Made by a program: the position numbers and the translations under genes. Shown here piece after piece: positions 33,001 through 48,000 of a stretch of DNA of 64,000 nucleotides. Position 1 is the first letter of the stretch. Each line of letters begins with the position of its first letter. The notes beneath the pieces are model-generated. The model saw nothing but the letters and a program-made list of their open reading frames with translations. It was not told the origin of the DNA and made no database searches. This DNA comes from Streblospio benedicti. Taxonomy: Eukaryota > Annelida > Polychaeta > Spionida > Spionidae. The stretch covers positions 31,224,542-31,288,541 of the forward strand of contig CM032659.1 in NCBI GenBank assembly GCA_019095985.1, read 5' to 3'.

Positions 33001-36000
33001 TCCGCCACCTGCAGGAGGCGCTCCAGGGTCGCCCAGTCTCGCTCCCGGGTGGCTGCCACCAGGCCTGCAGAAACAACGGTCATGTGCGTGGGTAAGACTT
33101 TGCTATAGATACAATAGAATACCAGCAAGGGACATGTGTCATTCACCTAAAATAATTAAATGTTTCTCGTCCCAGGTTCCTTGATGGGTAAAATTTTCTT
33201 AAATATTACAATGCTAAGTAATTGAAACTCCTTGTTGAGTTTCATAATTTGATAAATCATCTAAAGATAATTGTTCCTAACAGTCCCGCAGAAGCCTGGT
33301 CATTTTAGGACATTTTGCCAAAATGAATACTAATAGCAACCAATCATATATCATTCGTTACTCCCTGATGGTTATAGTTAGAACCCCGAATTGGTGAATA
33401 TAGGATAACTACAGTACAGGTCCGTTTAACTGGACCCCTTGGGACATTGATAAGGCATCTTGAATAAATGGGGGTCCAGATAATATAGTGTTCCAAATCC
33501 AGATGTCACCAAGCGGCAAAAATACGAGTTTCTTTATTTTTTTTGCACATTTCTGCACTGATAAGAGACAAATAACAATACTTATTAAATGGTATTAAAT
33601 ATATAGAATGGAAATTGTCTTCTTAAGTTGGCCTTGCCAAAGACAGTAGACAGCTGTCGAAATTTGTTGTTAAAAAAATAAATCAAATGGGTAATGAATG
33701 TATAATTTGTTCTCTAAAATATATGCAATATGAAACAACCTACAGTGTACTTTTCTTTAGACGTTGGATTATGCTATTTTTCTTATTAGATATTCAACGT
33801 GGAATAGTTAGGGGATGAGTCAAGCTATTCCCTACCAGGCTCGATCTCCAGGAGAATGCTAATTTTCTGCTTGGCCCGTTTTACTTTGCCGGCGGTGTCT
33901 GGAATGCGCATTTCCTCAAATGCTCTGACAGCCTGCTGGAGAGACGCCACGTTACCTGTGGCCAGGGCCTTGTCCAGAGCAGCATGCAACGCCTCTGTCA
34001 ACATGGAGATGATTTTAAAATTTGCACAGGAATACCAGGGGTATGGAGTATTTTTCTTATTAGTAATTTCATGAAGTGTATACAAAGCTGCATATGGTCT
34101 AATTTTTGGGACTATGTTTTATTTCGATGCAATCGTTTCAAAATGTGACAAACTTTTCATAATCTTTTTAGTTTGATTTAAGCTTTTCAGCTTTACAGAG
34201 CCCTAATCGTAATTTAAACATTATACATAAGTGTGATTTAAGTCTGGTATGGTGCTTTACAAATAAGATTTATGACATTTTTTTAAATTGGTCCATTTTT
34301 CATGCACCGGTTTTTCTACAATTAATTACATGTACGTTTGAAACTTTAATTCTTTACCGCAAAATTCTTATTATACCTGTAAAACATTTTGCAGATTGGT
34401 GAAAATGCAGCTCTTGCTGTGGAGGTATGTACATAAAACATTTGTTCAAAATGTTCAAATGCTCCATTATCATTCACTCAGACAGGCTGTTACCTATTTG
34501 CGCTTGATGCAGCTCCCTTCTCATCCTCTCCAGTTCTTCTTCCCTGACCCGGAAAGCAGTACTGTATAACGAGCCCAGGTTTGCCATGCACCCGGTCTTA
34601 TCGGCGAGTCCTATCAACTGGTCAAGGGCAGCTTTATCCCTCTTTTCTATGGCTTTCTCCAGATCTACAAATAATCTTTTTTATATTTCGAAAATTCATA
34701 TGATTCATACCCAATTATTATATACGCAGCAGCCTTAAGAAACATTTTACCCAAATACAGCGACTTGCTTCTTTGCATTCTTAAAACAATGTTATAATTG
34801 ACAATGACAATTTAGACTTGCGTTTGTTTGATGCAACTTTTAAAAGTACCTTCTTGGGCTGCGCATACTCTTAATAACCAGGCAATGTCTATACCTCACC
34901 CGACAATCCTGGCCTACATTTCGATAAATCTCCATTACAGACTAGGTAGCTGTCTTAATGCCGAATGTATTTGGTTACCTTATACCCAAAGATTCATGTG
35001 TGTGGACTACTCAAGAGTGAGGTCAGCATGACCAGGGCCACTTTTATCACAATGCACTTTACATATACTGTGAAATAATTGGGTAGGTACTTAAACCTTT
35101 GGAAGGCCGTGGAATCGAATTCGCTATCTTGTGTACACTGCAGACCGGTCTGATATGCGTAGACAGGCGCCCTTATCTTTTGGACCAACCTCCCCACACA
35201 TTGCCATGAGTTGGAGACAGATAGACCGTATCCCAGTTGAGATTATCCGTTCTGCTGAACCCTGCTGGCCAGCGGCACTATTGCCACTTGGCAGCACCAC
35301 TGAAACGTGTCTGTATCTTTGCCCAGCTATTCCTAATCTGCTAAAAATGCAGTGCGACCTCGACAGGAGGTCATCGTTCCCGGGAACACTTTGTTTACAA
35401 AATATTCAATACCTGGAATTAGCTTCAATAGCAGTGCCTTCTTCTTCTTCGCCTCCCGCAAGAGACCATCGTCATCTGGCAGATTGAGAGCCTCAAATGC
35501 TTTGATCGCCTGCTCTAATTGGTTCATATCCCCCCGCTCCACAGCGCTCGCCAACTCTTGTAGTACTGCAGCAATTGCCTCTGCCAAAAAGAAAGAAACT
35601 TAAACTTTTTCAGATAGAATCGGTCCGTGGCTTGTGATTCCCTACTTTTACATTTATATTTGAGATGTCAATTTTCGCCACTTGATATTCAAGACTTTGT
35701 CCTTCTTGACGGCTGAAGGTTTATGAAGTTTACCCCCCAAAAATCGCATGTGGGTCTGGTTGGTGGATAGTGTTGAGTGTGTAATTGCTGTACATTCAAT
35801 GTATAAAGACTGCCTCACCTTGTCTTGCCCTTTCCTTTTCTCTCTGTATTCTCTCCTCCTCCTCATCTCTCACTCTCACAGCTTCTCTATATAAAACTCC
35901 CAAGTTGTCGACACATCCCGTCTTCTCCGCCATTTCTATGTACTTGTCAAGAGTAGCTTTGTTATTTGTCGCTATACCTGCCTCCAATTCTGTAAATAAC

Positions 36001-39000
36001 ATCATTCAATTATAGTATAGAGACCAGTTATTTTTCGTTAGTTGGGTGGCTACTTGTATTCTAACAGAAGTGCATAGTTTCATATCAGTAATGTGGGAAA
36101 TGATCCTTAGCGTATGGTAGAGCTTCTAGTATGATTTTAAAAAAACGTGCTAGAATCTCTGAAAAATGCATTTTTGTGTGCAAACTATCTCTTTAAAACC
36201 TTTCCTCATTTCAATCGTAGGTGTTAAGAGTCTTGCAATGCATGTCCCCTGTTGCCTTAGATGAACATACTGTAGCAGTTACCAAAGACTTAAGATATTT
36301 AATTATAAGTTTGCTTCAGCTTCTATCTAGATATGCTAGATCAGTATCCTAGATGCAGTCCTACACTTAAAAGACTAATACCTGGAATGATTTCCAACAG
36401 TTGTGCCGCTTTTTTCTTTGCCTTTTTCAAAAAGCCTTTGTCATCCTGAAGACCTTTGTCCTCAAATGCTTTGATTGCGTTTTGGATGCGAATCAAATCC
36501 CCCTTATCCAAACAATGAGTCAGCTCTTTCTCTATTGCATCTACCAAGCAAAAATATGTTATCACATTGCATACAGTTCTGAGAGAAAATTACATGGAAT
36601 CATATATTATTCTCAAAATGTAAAAAGAATTAAAAAAAAAAGAGAATTAATGATTTTCTTAATGCACAGTAGATAAACCTACAGCTTGATTGCAGAAAGT
36701 ATCAAGCATTATACCTAGTAAATATAGCGGATTCGTAAAAGGGGGTGTAGTTAAAACCATATTTGAAAAAAAAAAATTTTCATCTTTTTTTAAATTTAAT
36801 TTTTTTAAATAATTAAAAAGCTGTATTAAAAATAATAAGTCCTGTTAATTATCAAATACAAATTTNNNNNNNNNNNNNNNNNNNNNNNNNNNNNNNNNNN
36901 NNNNNNNNNNNNNNNNNNNNNNNNNNNNNNNNNNNNNNNNNNNNNNNNNNNNNNNNNNNNNNNNNGCAATATTCATTCCTTTTATAAATTCAAATTTTCC
37001 TCCACAATCTAGCCCGAATATGAAAATGTTTGATCTCTTTTGGACCCATAAAATCAGCAAAATATTTATGCTTTGTGATGAATATTCATTTACATTGGGC
37101 AGTTACCATTTTCCTTGTATTCACCCCTTCTAGTATAGCACATCATATAGAAACAGGCAAATGTATGCATTATAAAGATGGATCATAATTCTAAATAGGA
37201 ACCAATTGATACCTCGTTCGGCCCTTTCTTTTTCTCTCTGTATTCTCTTTGCTTCCTCATCTCTCACCCTCACAGCTTCTCTATATAAAGCTCCCAAGTT
37301 GTCGACACATCCCGTCTTCTCTGCCATTTCTATGTACTTGTCCAAGACAGCAATATCTCTTTTCCTAATGGCAGAGGTTAACGCTGCAAATACATTTAAT
37401 GACAGTTGGTTGTCTTGTAGATTTGTTCATCGATTCTTCAGCAAAGTTTGTTTCTTATGAGGGAAATTGAGTTTACGATTGAACAAAAATCAGTTTTGCA
37501 TTTCATAACATGATAGTATTTGTCTTGTGGTACATGTAATTATATGACAAGCTGGCATCTTGCAAGTGGCAGTAAAAGATGATGAACTAATCTTTAGGCA
37601 GGTTGCATATACATGTAGCTTGCATCAAATGCTTGGGTAAGATGGAGGTGTAGTTTTATACAATATCATAATAACAGAATAAACTTAAAATGTGATATAT
37701 TTACCAGGGGTTATTTCCAACATTGCTGCTACTTTTTTCTTTGCTTCTTGCAATCGACTTGCAGGTATATTTTTATCCTCACAGGCTTTTATTGCTTGCT
37801 GGATTTGTTGTACATCTCCCTTTGTTAAAACTTTTTCCAGCTCTTGCATCGCAGCATCTTCAAAAAATCAAATATGATTATGCTTCACTATCTGCTGAAT
37901 TTAAACTTTCTTGGATTTTACATTATCATAAATGTTGTAATTGTTTAGAAAAAGATAAATACCAAACCGGGCTCTTTGTGAAACATGACTTATTTCATCA
38001 GTATACGTTCTGGGGGCACATCAGGCTTGCCCTTTGGGCTCGCTGTGATACACCCCAAGAACTCACCTGATAAATTAATTCATGTTACAAACTCACCCGA
38101 TTTTGTCTGTATCATTTCGAATGTATGCAAACGTCATAACCTTGCTCTGCCTTTTCTTTTTCTCTCTTCACCCGATTTCTAACGCTGACAGCATCAGAAT
38201 ATAATCGCCCTAGATTGCGGACACATCCCATCGTCTCTGCCATTTCTATGTACGTGTCGAGAACGGCTTTGTCCTTGGACTTTATGGCTGTTTCCAATGC
38301 TGCAAATACATGTATATTGTCATACCCTAGATTATTTTATAAGGTACAATGTATTGCTGTATAATAAGAACACGCATTATAAAGGACATTCCATATAAGA
38401 GAAGGTCAAGGGGTACATGCTTCTGGTCATGTTCACACCTATATGCTTGATAGGCCGTGGATTGGTTTTAACCAGTCAGGTCCTGCCCCAGTGTATAAAT
38501 GCGGCAGGTGTATGTATTCATTGGTGAATATTTTGAATAAAGTCTGAATCACATCAATCTTGTTTCTTCCTTAACACAATATACACCATTAAATAGCATG
38601 CTACATATATTACAACAGATAATCATTTATCTACAAAACTGCTGACTTTGGGTTAGCACGTTTCATGTCTCATCAATATGCTGTCCCACCACTATGAGAA
38701 AGTGATGTGAGACTTTGCGCCTGTTGACCAGTACAATACTAAAGTCTATAGTCAATCTGTGGATACAGAAATGAACAATAATTTCAACCCAACTAAAATA
38801 ATACCTGGAATAATCTTAAGAAGAGCTGCTTCTTTTTCCTTTGCTTTTTTCAAAATGCCTTCGCGATCTTCATATTGCTGGTCCTCGAATGCTTTAATGG
38901 CCTTTTGCAGTCGACTCAAATTCCCTTTCACAACGGCATCAGCCAGCTTTTTCTCCATTAAATCTAAATAAATGAAGATTCATTAACCCAGCAGAGAATC

Positions 39001-42000
39001 ATTATTTCAAATATGTATGGGCACATGTAGCCGTAAAATGATCAAGATAGACCATGTTTGAGAAAATGTTGAGATGTTTCAGCCAAATGATGTCAGTTTA
39101 ATAAAGTTGTTGAAGGGAAATTAAACTAACCTCGAGATAAGGAAATTTGAGCAATATTGACATACATGTATACAAGTTTTAGTGCATTGCGAAGGCATGG
39201 ATTTTTTAAGCATCCATTACAGATCTAAATCTTTAAAACTATATTTTTATCAACTGTACTATAGTCTGTATCTTTATTTTTTACACCATAATATGTGAAG
39301 AAATTCTCCGTAGGCCAAGATATACAATGGACAATATGCCCCAGAACCTCTTGAGAAAATATTATGCAAGTGGGTGACGTCAACATTATACGTATTCGAT
39401 GATTGTGCTTTACTTTGAATGTAATGATAAGAGAGACATTATGCGAGGATTTCTAATTATCCTCGCCAATTCTTCACCAAACGATGTCTCTTTTATAGAA
39501 ATCCATTTTGATTGAAGGAAGTTATGGGACAAAAGGTGGGTTCGGTGAATTAAACTACGAACTCTAGCTGAAACTTGCCTATTTTCCCCCAAAATGCTGT
39601 AGAACAAGTTACATCCTATCTCATTTTGTTCACCAGGTAGTCAAGTCTAAGGAAAATATGAATGCTATTACTGTCAAAGTATCTGGTGAAAACATATCTA
39701 ATAGAATAAGTCACCTTGTTCTGCCTTTTCTCTTTCTGCCTTCAGTCGATCTCTTAAATTGGCAGCATCTGTGTATATGTTTCCCAGATTTTCCACACAA
39801 TTTGCGTTCTCCGCCATTTCTAAATACTTGGTAAGAGCAGCTTCATCTTTCTCCCGTACAGCAGTTTTCAAACCTACAAGCATTTTAATAAGTCATATGT
39901 ATATATACTGGTACATATATGTGAATATGCATAGCATTAGGGTCAAAATTTCATCATTTACTTGTCAGGAAATTCATTTGTGAGTGATATTCACATGTTA
40001 GATATGGATATTTTATTTTGGTTTGACAAGGAGTGTAACTCAAAAACGTTAACATTAAATCTTTTATGAATAAATTGTGAATTTTGAGACTCTCTTTAGA
40101 TATATTTTGGACAAATTACAACAGTAGAAAAAGAACAAAACAAACTCGCTATAATATGGATTTTGTGATGGATATTTTCTTGATGTTATTATGCCATATA
40201 GAATAAGTGAACAGTGAGAAGAATTGTCTATAAAAAGCTTTGCAATAGGTGATGATGTTGCACTTATAGAGTGAAAATGAAAAAAAATATGCATATAAAA
40301 TAAATGCGAGAATATAATGTAAACATTGAAGGCACACTAGGTGAACTCAAATTATATGTTAAACCTGGGTCAATATTGTGAAGTGCAGACAGTTTTTCTC
40401 TTGCTTCTTTCAATTTCTCCTCTGGCACATTTTTTTTCTCACACCTTTTGATTGCAGAACTGATTTGATCCATATTTCCTTTTTCTACAGCATTTGCAAG
40501 CAATTGTATGACGGCATCTATTTGAAAATTTGATACAAAAACGGCATGAGCTGTTTATTGAGACTATAAACCAATACATTTACATTTACATGAAAAGTTT
40601 ACAAAGGTTTAACATTAAGGAGAATCCAAAAGCATTTTGGGTAATATGCATCTTTTTTTAATTTGTCACGCAAATTTTTTATATAGGCATAAAACATTAG
40701 ATGCAGCAACATGTAAACAACCTAATAGAATGTACAAATCAACAACTAAAGCAGAAATATGTGAGCAAAGGCAGATAACAAGGGTAACGTACATTCTCGT
40801 TCTCAGAAATATACAATTATAAACATGTCTGGTTGTTTAATGTTGTAAAGGAACTAAACCCATGAAGTTCGAAATCAATCATAATTTACATTTAAGATTT
40901 ATAGTTTAAGCAATTTTAAAAAATTTCTTATTGAAGAAAATCAGGTAAAATCTTTAAGTACTTGAATCATATAATACGAATATATACTGCGTTTCTTACC
41001 ATAATCTGCCTTTTCTTTTTCGGACTTTAATCTTCGCGCCTCCTCCACAGCAGCAGTATATAGCTGTCCCAGGTTCTTGCTACAGTTTGTCTTGTCAGCC
41101 ATCTTTATGTACTTGCTTAGTTCAGCTTTATTCCTTGTCATCAGTGCTTCCTCCAAAGCTGCAATGTAAAGCAGTGGTTAATCTAGATATGCATCCCAAG
41201 GCCAGGGCTCATTATTTTTCAAAAGAACTCCTAGAATCAAAACATGTGCATCCCAGGGACCCATAAGATATCTTTAGTTTTCAATCATAATGGTCACAGG
41301 TTTTGATTTGTGTGTGATATGTTTAGTTAGGGTGCTGAGGTCACAGTGAATTGAATCGTCAAACTCATGTAAACCTCCTGTCTGTGTAAGTGCAGTCAGG
41401 AATATGAGTCCTGGATATTATATCAAACTGTGAATCTTAGAAGCTTTGTGTTTGTTACAAAAATCTTTCACATAATGTCTATGCATGCGTAGTTTATTAC
41501 AATTAGCCTAATGTACGTTTCTCATCACTGTAGTTGAAATTGCAAGGCTCAATATTAGCAGATGCCATCCAAATGGAATGAAAAGTGATTTTGGAAACCA
41601 GATCAATTTTCGTCAGTACTAAAATTTAGCAATTCAATCTCATCTTTTTACCTGGACGGATCTCCAAAAGCGCCTTTATTTTCCTTCTTGCTTCTATGCA
41701 CTTCTTCTCTGGAATATTTGCTTCTCTGCATTGCCGAATCGCGTCCTGTAACTGATGAACATTTCCACTATCCACTGCATCCTTAAGCACTTGAAGCACT
41801 GCCTCTGTTTAAAAGATTTGCTTTTTTTTTTTCAAATATTCTTTTATTTTACAATATTTTGCTTCTACATGAGTGCATGTATATCAAGTTTCTGATATTC
41901 CACTATTTTGTGGGTCCAAGATGTTTTCGCATTCACTAAATTTTTTCATATCAGATTTCCACTATTTACTATTTAAATGTGACATTAAAAAGATTCACAG

Positions 42001-45000
42001 CAGAATTCATACTTTAATATTATGATTTATATTCTTTGTAGTTAATAAATATAATTTTGTGGCATATATAAATGATGTTTGGATAAATGTCATGAAACAC
42101 TGACAAAATATACATTATTCCTAGCTAAGTCAGAAAAGGCAATATCCTTATGAAATGTTTATAGCTATTGCCATAACACCAATTTCATTCCACTACCTTT
42201 TGACCGATAAATAATTGTTACCCTTAGGCACTTATTTTAAAATGTAGACAATTTATGACGCTATACGTGATTCAGTCTATTCCTTCCACATCACATATTT
42301 ATCTTTACCTCTCTTTTCCTGTTCTTCTTTCTCTCTTTTCAATTCCTCATTTATTTCATCTCTCAATTGGACAGCATCTTTATATATCACGCCAAGATTT
42401 ACTGTGCATCCGGTCTTTTCAGCAATTTCTATGTTCTTGTCTAGAGCAGCTTTGTCTTTGTTCTTTATAGCCTCATCCAGGTCTAAAATATTTTTGGAAA
42501 CAAAATCATGAATCTGGAAAGTTTACACACATAAAATGTCACCCAATGTCCCCTTTGATTTGGGAAAATATTGCACACATGGAGACGTAAACATTACACA
42601 CTTTTACATGAGCCTGGAATACACCATGAGAGAAAATAACACGTTTACTACACATGTAAACAGGGAACGATAGTTTCCAATGCTTGTTTTTAACCTAGTT
42701 TGTAAGCACCACGGAAACTACTAGTACTAGTAACAGTTTACAGCCTATCATCTAGTAGAGATTCCTTAGAATCTGGATTCATCATAGGTAAGAAAGGATA
42801 AAATGCTTATACAGATGCTTCTTTTAAATGAAGACGTTTCGGAGGACATTCCTCCTTCATCAGTTTCTGGTGGCAAAGTGCTAATGTTGTTGTTGTTGTG
42901 CACCTTGCACTTGCGTTGAGTCACGTGATGGTTCCCCCCCACCCCACCCCCCGCCCCCCATGTTGACGAAACTTCTACACGTGACTGGGAATTCCACCCA
43001 TCACGTGACTCAACGCAAGTGGAAGGTGCACAACAACAACAACATTAGCACTTTGCCACCAGAAACTGATGAAGGAGGAATGTCCTCCGAAACGTCTTCG
43101 TTTAAAAGAAGCATGAGTAAGGATTTTATCCTTTCTTTACTAAGTTTATAGCCTATTTCCAAGACTGTTTACAAAATGCACTGTATAGAGGCTATTTCTT
43201 ACCTTCAGCTAGTTCCATGATAGTTGCTAACTTTTTTCTAGCAGGTCTCAATTTGCTCTCAGGAATGTTGTCACCCTTGCAAGCTCTTATGGCTTTTTCA
43301 ATTTGATGCATGTCTCCATGCTCAAGAGCATCTGCTAGTGCTTGCATAAGTTCATCTGTATGTAAATACATGTATAAATGCAAAGGCAACTGCGTCATTG
43401 GCTTTGATATGAGAAAATCATACATATGAGCTTCATTCATACTCATTTCAAATTTCTACAAAGTTCATGATGCTGCTGTCTTTGTATAAAAGAGCATTTT
43501 ATCCATATTCTGTTCATGTGAATTTTGTTGGGGAATACCGGTATTTCTATTTCATATGGAAGTAAAAATGAAGACAAAAGAGGTGCCTTTTTCAGATGAT
43601 TTTAAGTCCTAAAATCAAGCAATTCTTTCCTCTAATGAGTACTCAAATAAAATAAAACATATTTTTTTTAAAGTTACAAAACATATAGTTTAAGCAAATA
43701 TTTTGTTAGAGTAAATGAGAATATATTATCACGTAATGATATGAATAATGAAAACATTATGATTTAGATTAAATGGGATATAACGCCTTCAAAACTGTTT
43801 TACTAAAGTGTTCAATGAATAAATGTGGAGTATTGGATGTAGCATCTAAATGTAATGTGAGTATTATGCTGTATGCAGCATATAGAATGCTCTCGTGGAT
43901 TTTAGAAGCACTGCAAACCAGACAGAGAAATCCCAGAACAAACATGCACATAGTGGAGTTGATTGCACTTCCACTAACACCAAACTCGTAATTGTAAATT
44001 CTGCCACCTCTGAATCAGCCCTAGTCATATCCATTCCTACAAGCCACTCTTCCACACAGTCCTTAACTCGCCCTCTGATGGAAGTTAATTGATCCTGGAT
44101 TTGATAGACAAACAATTGCTTTGGAATATCCTGTTTAGAACTATAAATTGATTAACTCCACTCACCTTGTTTATCTTTTTCGGAATCTGTCTGGTATCTA
44201 GCTAGTTCTTGATCTCTAACTTCACAGGCATTAAAATATATCTGTCCTAGGTTATCTACACAGTGTGCCACCTCCGCCATTTCTATGTACTTATTGAGAG
44301 CCACTGTGTCTCTTTCTATTGTAGCCGTCTCCAACGCTACAATACAATGATGTGTAAGACAAAATTCATGTTACTATTACTATCATTATACTCAATACAT
44401 AAGTTGTCATTGCAATATTTAGTTCATGTCCCAATACCTGAAAACCTTTTACTTCAACAATGGAAATAATTCATTTTCCGTTTTTATTACAATGCTTGAT
44501 AATGCTTAGACAAACCAAGATAATCTTACCAATGTTATATGAATCGTGTCTTAAGTTTATAAGAATATAAAAAAAATCTTTATACAACTCATTAATTCAT
44601 AGTCCATAGTAAAATATCATGAAATTTATGTATCACCTTACTAGCGCTATCTAAATAACCTCTTGCTGTTTGAATCAGCAATATACAATTATACATGTAT
44701 TATGGTAACTGCATTGTTTTTTCTTACCTGGAATTAACTCCGTAATGACAGCTAATTTTGTCCTTGCATCCGTCAATTTGTCTTCCTCCACATTGAAATC
44801 CTCGCACATTCTGATTGCGATTGCAATTTCATCTGCAGTTCCTTCAGCAACGGCCCATATCAAATCTTCAAATGCGGCATCTATGGAGAACAAATATCAA
44901 CTTGAAATCCATACAGCTTTGAAATAAAAAAAAACACAATTTTAAAAGGATTCAGAGGTTGAATGATTTGAGTACATGAATAAAAGGTAAACAAAGGTGT

Positions 45001-48000
45001 TGTCCAGTGGGTTGTTCTGCCATATGAAAAAGTAATATTAAAGCCCTATCACATGAATTCTTATTTCATGTAAATGAATCTTTGATCGGACATGTAAAAG
45101 TCAGTATTTGCAAACATGCAAAGTTTTACGCCGATGTTTTACAACCAAATTATTTGATTGGAATGAAGGGTTAATCTTTACCAAAATAGAAATACAAAAA
45201 TAAATATTTTCTATATTTTTGATGAAGTGCCTGTGGACTCAAAATCTAAGTAGAATGAATTGGTTCTGTTAGGTATCGGAATTTTTGGTTTTGGCTTTGA
45301 GATACATGTAGGAATGATATAGGATACAAAAAGAAGTACTCACCTTGGTCAGCCTTCAATTGATTAGTCCTTCCAATAAGTGCTAAAATACATAATAAAA
45401 GAGATTGAATTGCAGTATTTATAAATATCCCACTATCTTGATATTATCATAACATTATAACATGAAACTTTCACAATGTTCTGCTAATAATAAAGAATGA
45501 TTAACTAGACTGGTACTGATCACAGCTCATAGAAACTTGCTTTTTTCCCCATTTTGTAAACAAAGAATGATTGATCTTAACATGTTGATAATATTGAGGT
45601 ACTTTAATATTTTACTATATAACTTAGGCTGTACATTTACTATCAATCACATTGATGAATGTGCATTTTGATATGCAGAAAAAAAGTGCTACCAACTACC
45701 TTTGCCATCATCGTCTTCTTCCAGTAGAGCATGGTGTCTGCGACCTAGTTTGGACAAAGATAACGTAAATGTAAATGTGCTTTTTTACAGTTGCTATTCA
45801 CTGTTTTGCTGTTTATTAGCCACTTAACATCTACACCAGGTCAATGGCATTTGTATCAGACTATATCTTTCTCAATTCCCTGGGGAACATTCAGCACATA
45901 TTGCTACAGTAGTACAGACGTGCTAATCACTCACATTAGTGTTCACTCGCCTGACCTGTACCTATTTAACGTGTAAGTGTAAGTACCACGGAGCAGTGTG
46001 CAACCAGTTGGAGATAAGTTTGCTCAACACCCATCCCAAGACCAGCCAGGGAATTGAACCCACGACTTTCTGGCCACGAGTCCAACTTCCTATCCACTTG
46101 GCCATTGAAGCTAACACAATAATAGCTTTACATACATTTCATGGCAAAAAATGATTGTCACTTTTGTACACAGTTTAGTTACAAGATGTGCACGTACATG
46201 TACATGTCAATCGCATACGGTTCTACTTAATAGGCAACACTTACCATACTTTTGAAGCTGCCTCAAAATGATGCCTCCTATGATGGATCCCACGTAAGGG
46301 GTCAGAGTGTAGCCGATGAGCCGTGACAAGTGAAACAAGCTGGATGGGTGCACAAAGGTGTCTGTCCAGTTAGAAACTACCACAACAAGAATACAGAAAT
46401 ATTAAATGTGGCACTTGTTATTTCAGAGCTGAGTTAAATTTTCTTTACTAAAATTGCTTTAACATGTCTTTTTCAGCAGAAAATGTCAACTCACTTCTAA
46501 CAAAAATAAAAACATACATGCACTAGTACATCTAAAGATGTTGAAAAAGGGTATTTTTTTTCTGTTATAAAACTTGAATAATAGAACTTTCATTGCATTT
46601 CAATGTCGTGTTACAAACATACAAATGTACGCATGTATTAAGATTGTTAAAAATGTTTGTAAACGATATTGATTCATTCAATTTTAATATCTATAATCAA
46701 TTTACTTCATTTCATCTTCAGACTTTTTTGCAGTCATTTGAATTTCAGGACAGAATAGGTCTGACTCGAGATATTCAGGATGGAATATTTAAGCATATAA
46801 AACATACCAACATATGCAAAGAAAGATAGCAAGTGTAAATCATTTGAAATATTATGGTACATGTATGTGTCATACAATCATATCTTCAATAATACTCACG
46901 GTGACACTGTCCACATGAGATAGAAACATATCCCATGTATACAGTATGTTCTGCACATACACAACTATCCACAATAAGTATATATGTATTTATCTAGTAA
47001 CGCTGACTCACGTGGCGGGTGATTGTTGTATCTAAATACCATCCCTCCCATCAGAAAGTTCAGACAGAGTCCAATAACCAGGACACCCAGTAGGATGCAG
47101 ATCGGACCGCAGATGTCCTCCTCTACAGTCTCTCGACCTGAAATCAGAAGCAAAAATCAAATATAGCATAATGTGTATAAGGATTTCTTTTAAATGATCT
47201 AAATAAAAATGATGCCAATCTGATGAAGAGATTCAAACTATTTGAACAATATGCAATGCGATAATTTTTAGCCTTCAGAAAAATATTTCTTCGCAAATTG
47301 GGACACCTTACAAACAGGGACACCTAGCACTCTGTAGATCTAGTGTTTGATTAATCACATATGGTAGGTTTATTTTTGGGAATTATAAAGGAAATATAAT
47401 TTGAGGAAAACTGGTGTCCTTTAGACATTTGGAATTTAGCATTTACGTTTAGTATTCAAAGTTAAACGTGGGCAATAATGACACCATAAGAGGAGTATTA
47501 GACAAAAGTTAATCCTCACCTTCAGTAAAAGAACTGCAGATTTCATCATAGTAGCCTTCTGGACAGTGACATTTATATCGAACATTCGGAAGCTTTTCAC
47601 AGCTGCCTCCATTGACACATGGTTCACTTTTGCAGGCATCAATTTCGGGAAACACATAGTCCGCTGAAATTTGCACCATTTATAGATATGTATGAACTGC
47701 AGGGATACTTATTTTACAATGCAAATATCTTATATGACGGGCCTTATTTTTGATTTTTGATTTTCTTAATCGGCAAAAAAACATTTTTTAATCTTTCTGA
47801 TTTTATAGCTTTGCATCTAATAGGGTAATAACATTCATTGTGTATATATAAAAATGATAAACAGAATGAAATGTGTCTAAAACAACAAAGATAACAAAAT
47901 AAAAATACAGTACACTGACAGACAGATTCAAAATAATGTATCATTAATTTGTAGATAGTAACATTCATGAGATACACAATACTCAGGTAGCTGTGCATAG

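Noticed and set aside
33410-33545. Sequence like a pogo-type MITE left end (acaggtccgtttaactggacc)
   Set aside because: No matching inverted right end or TA duplication was found.
38400-38580. LTR-like stretch with tgtataaatg, aataaag and an ending in ccttaaca
   Set aside because: Only generic promoter and poly(A) motifs; no defined ends or partner copy.
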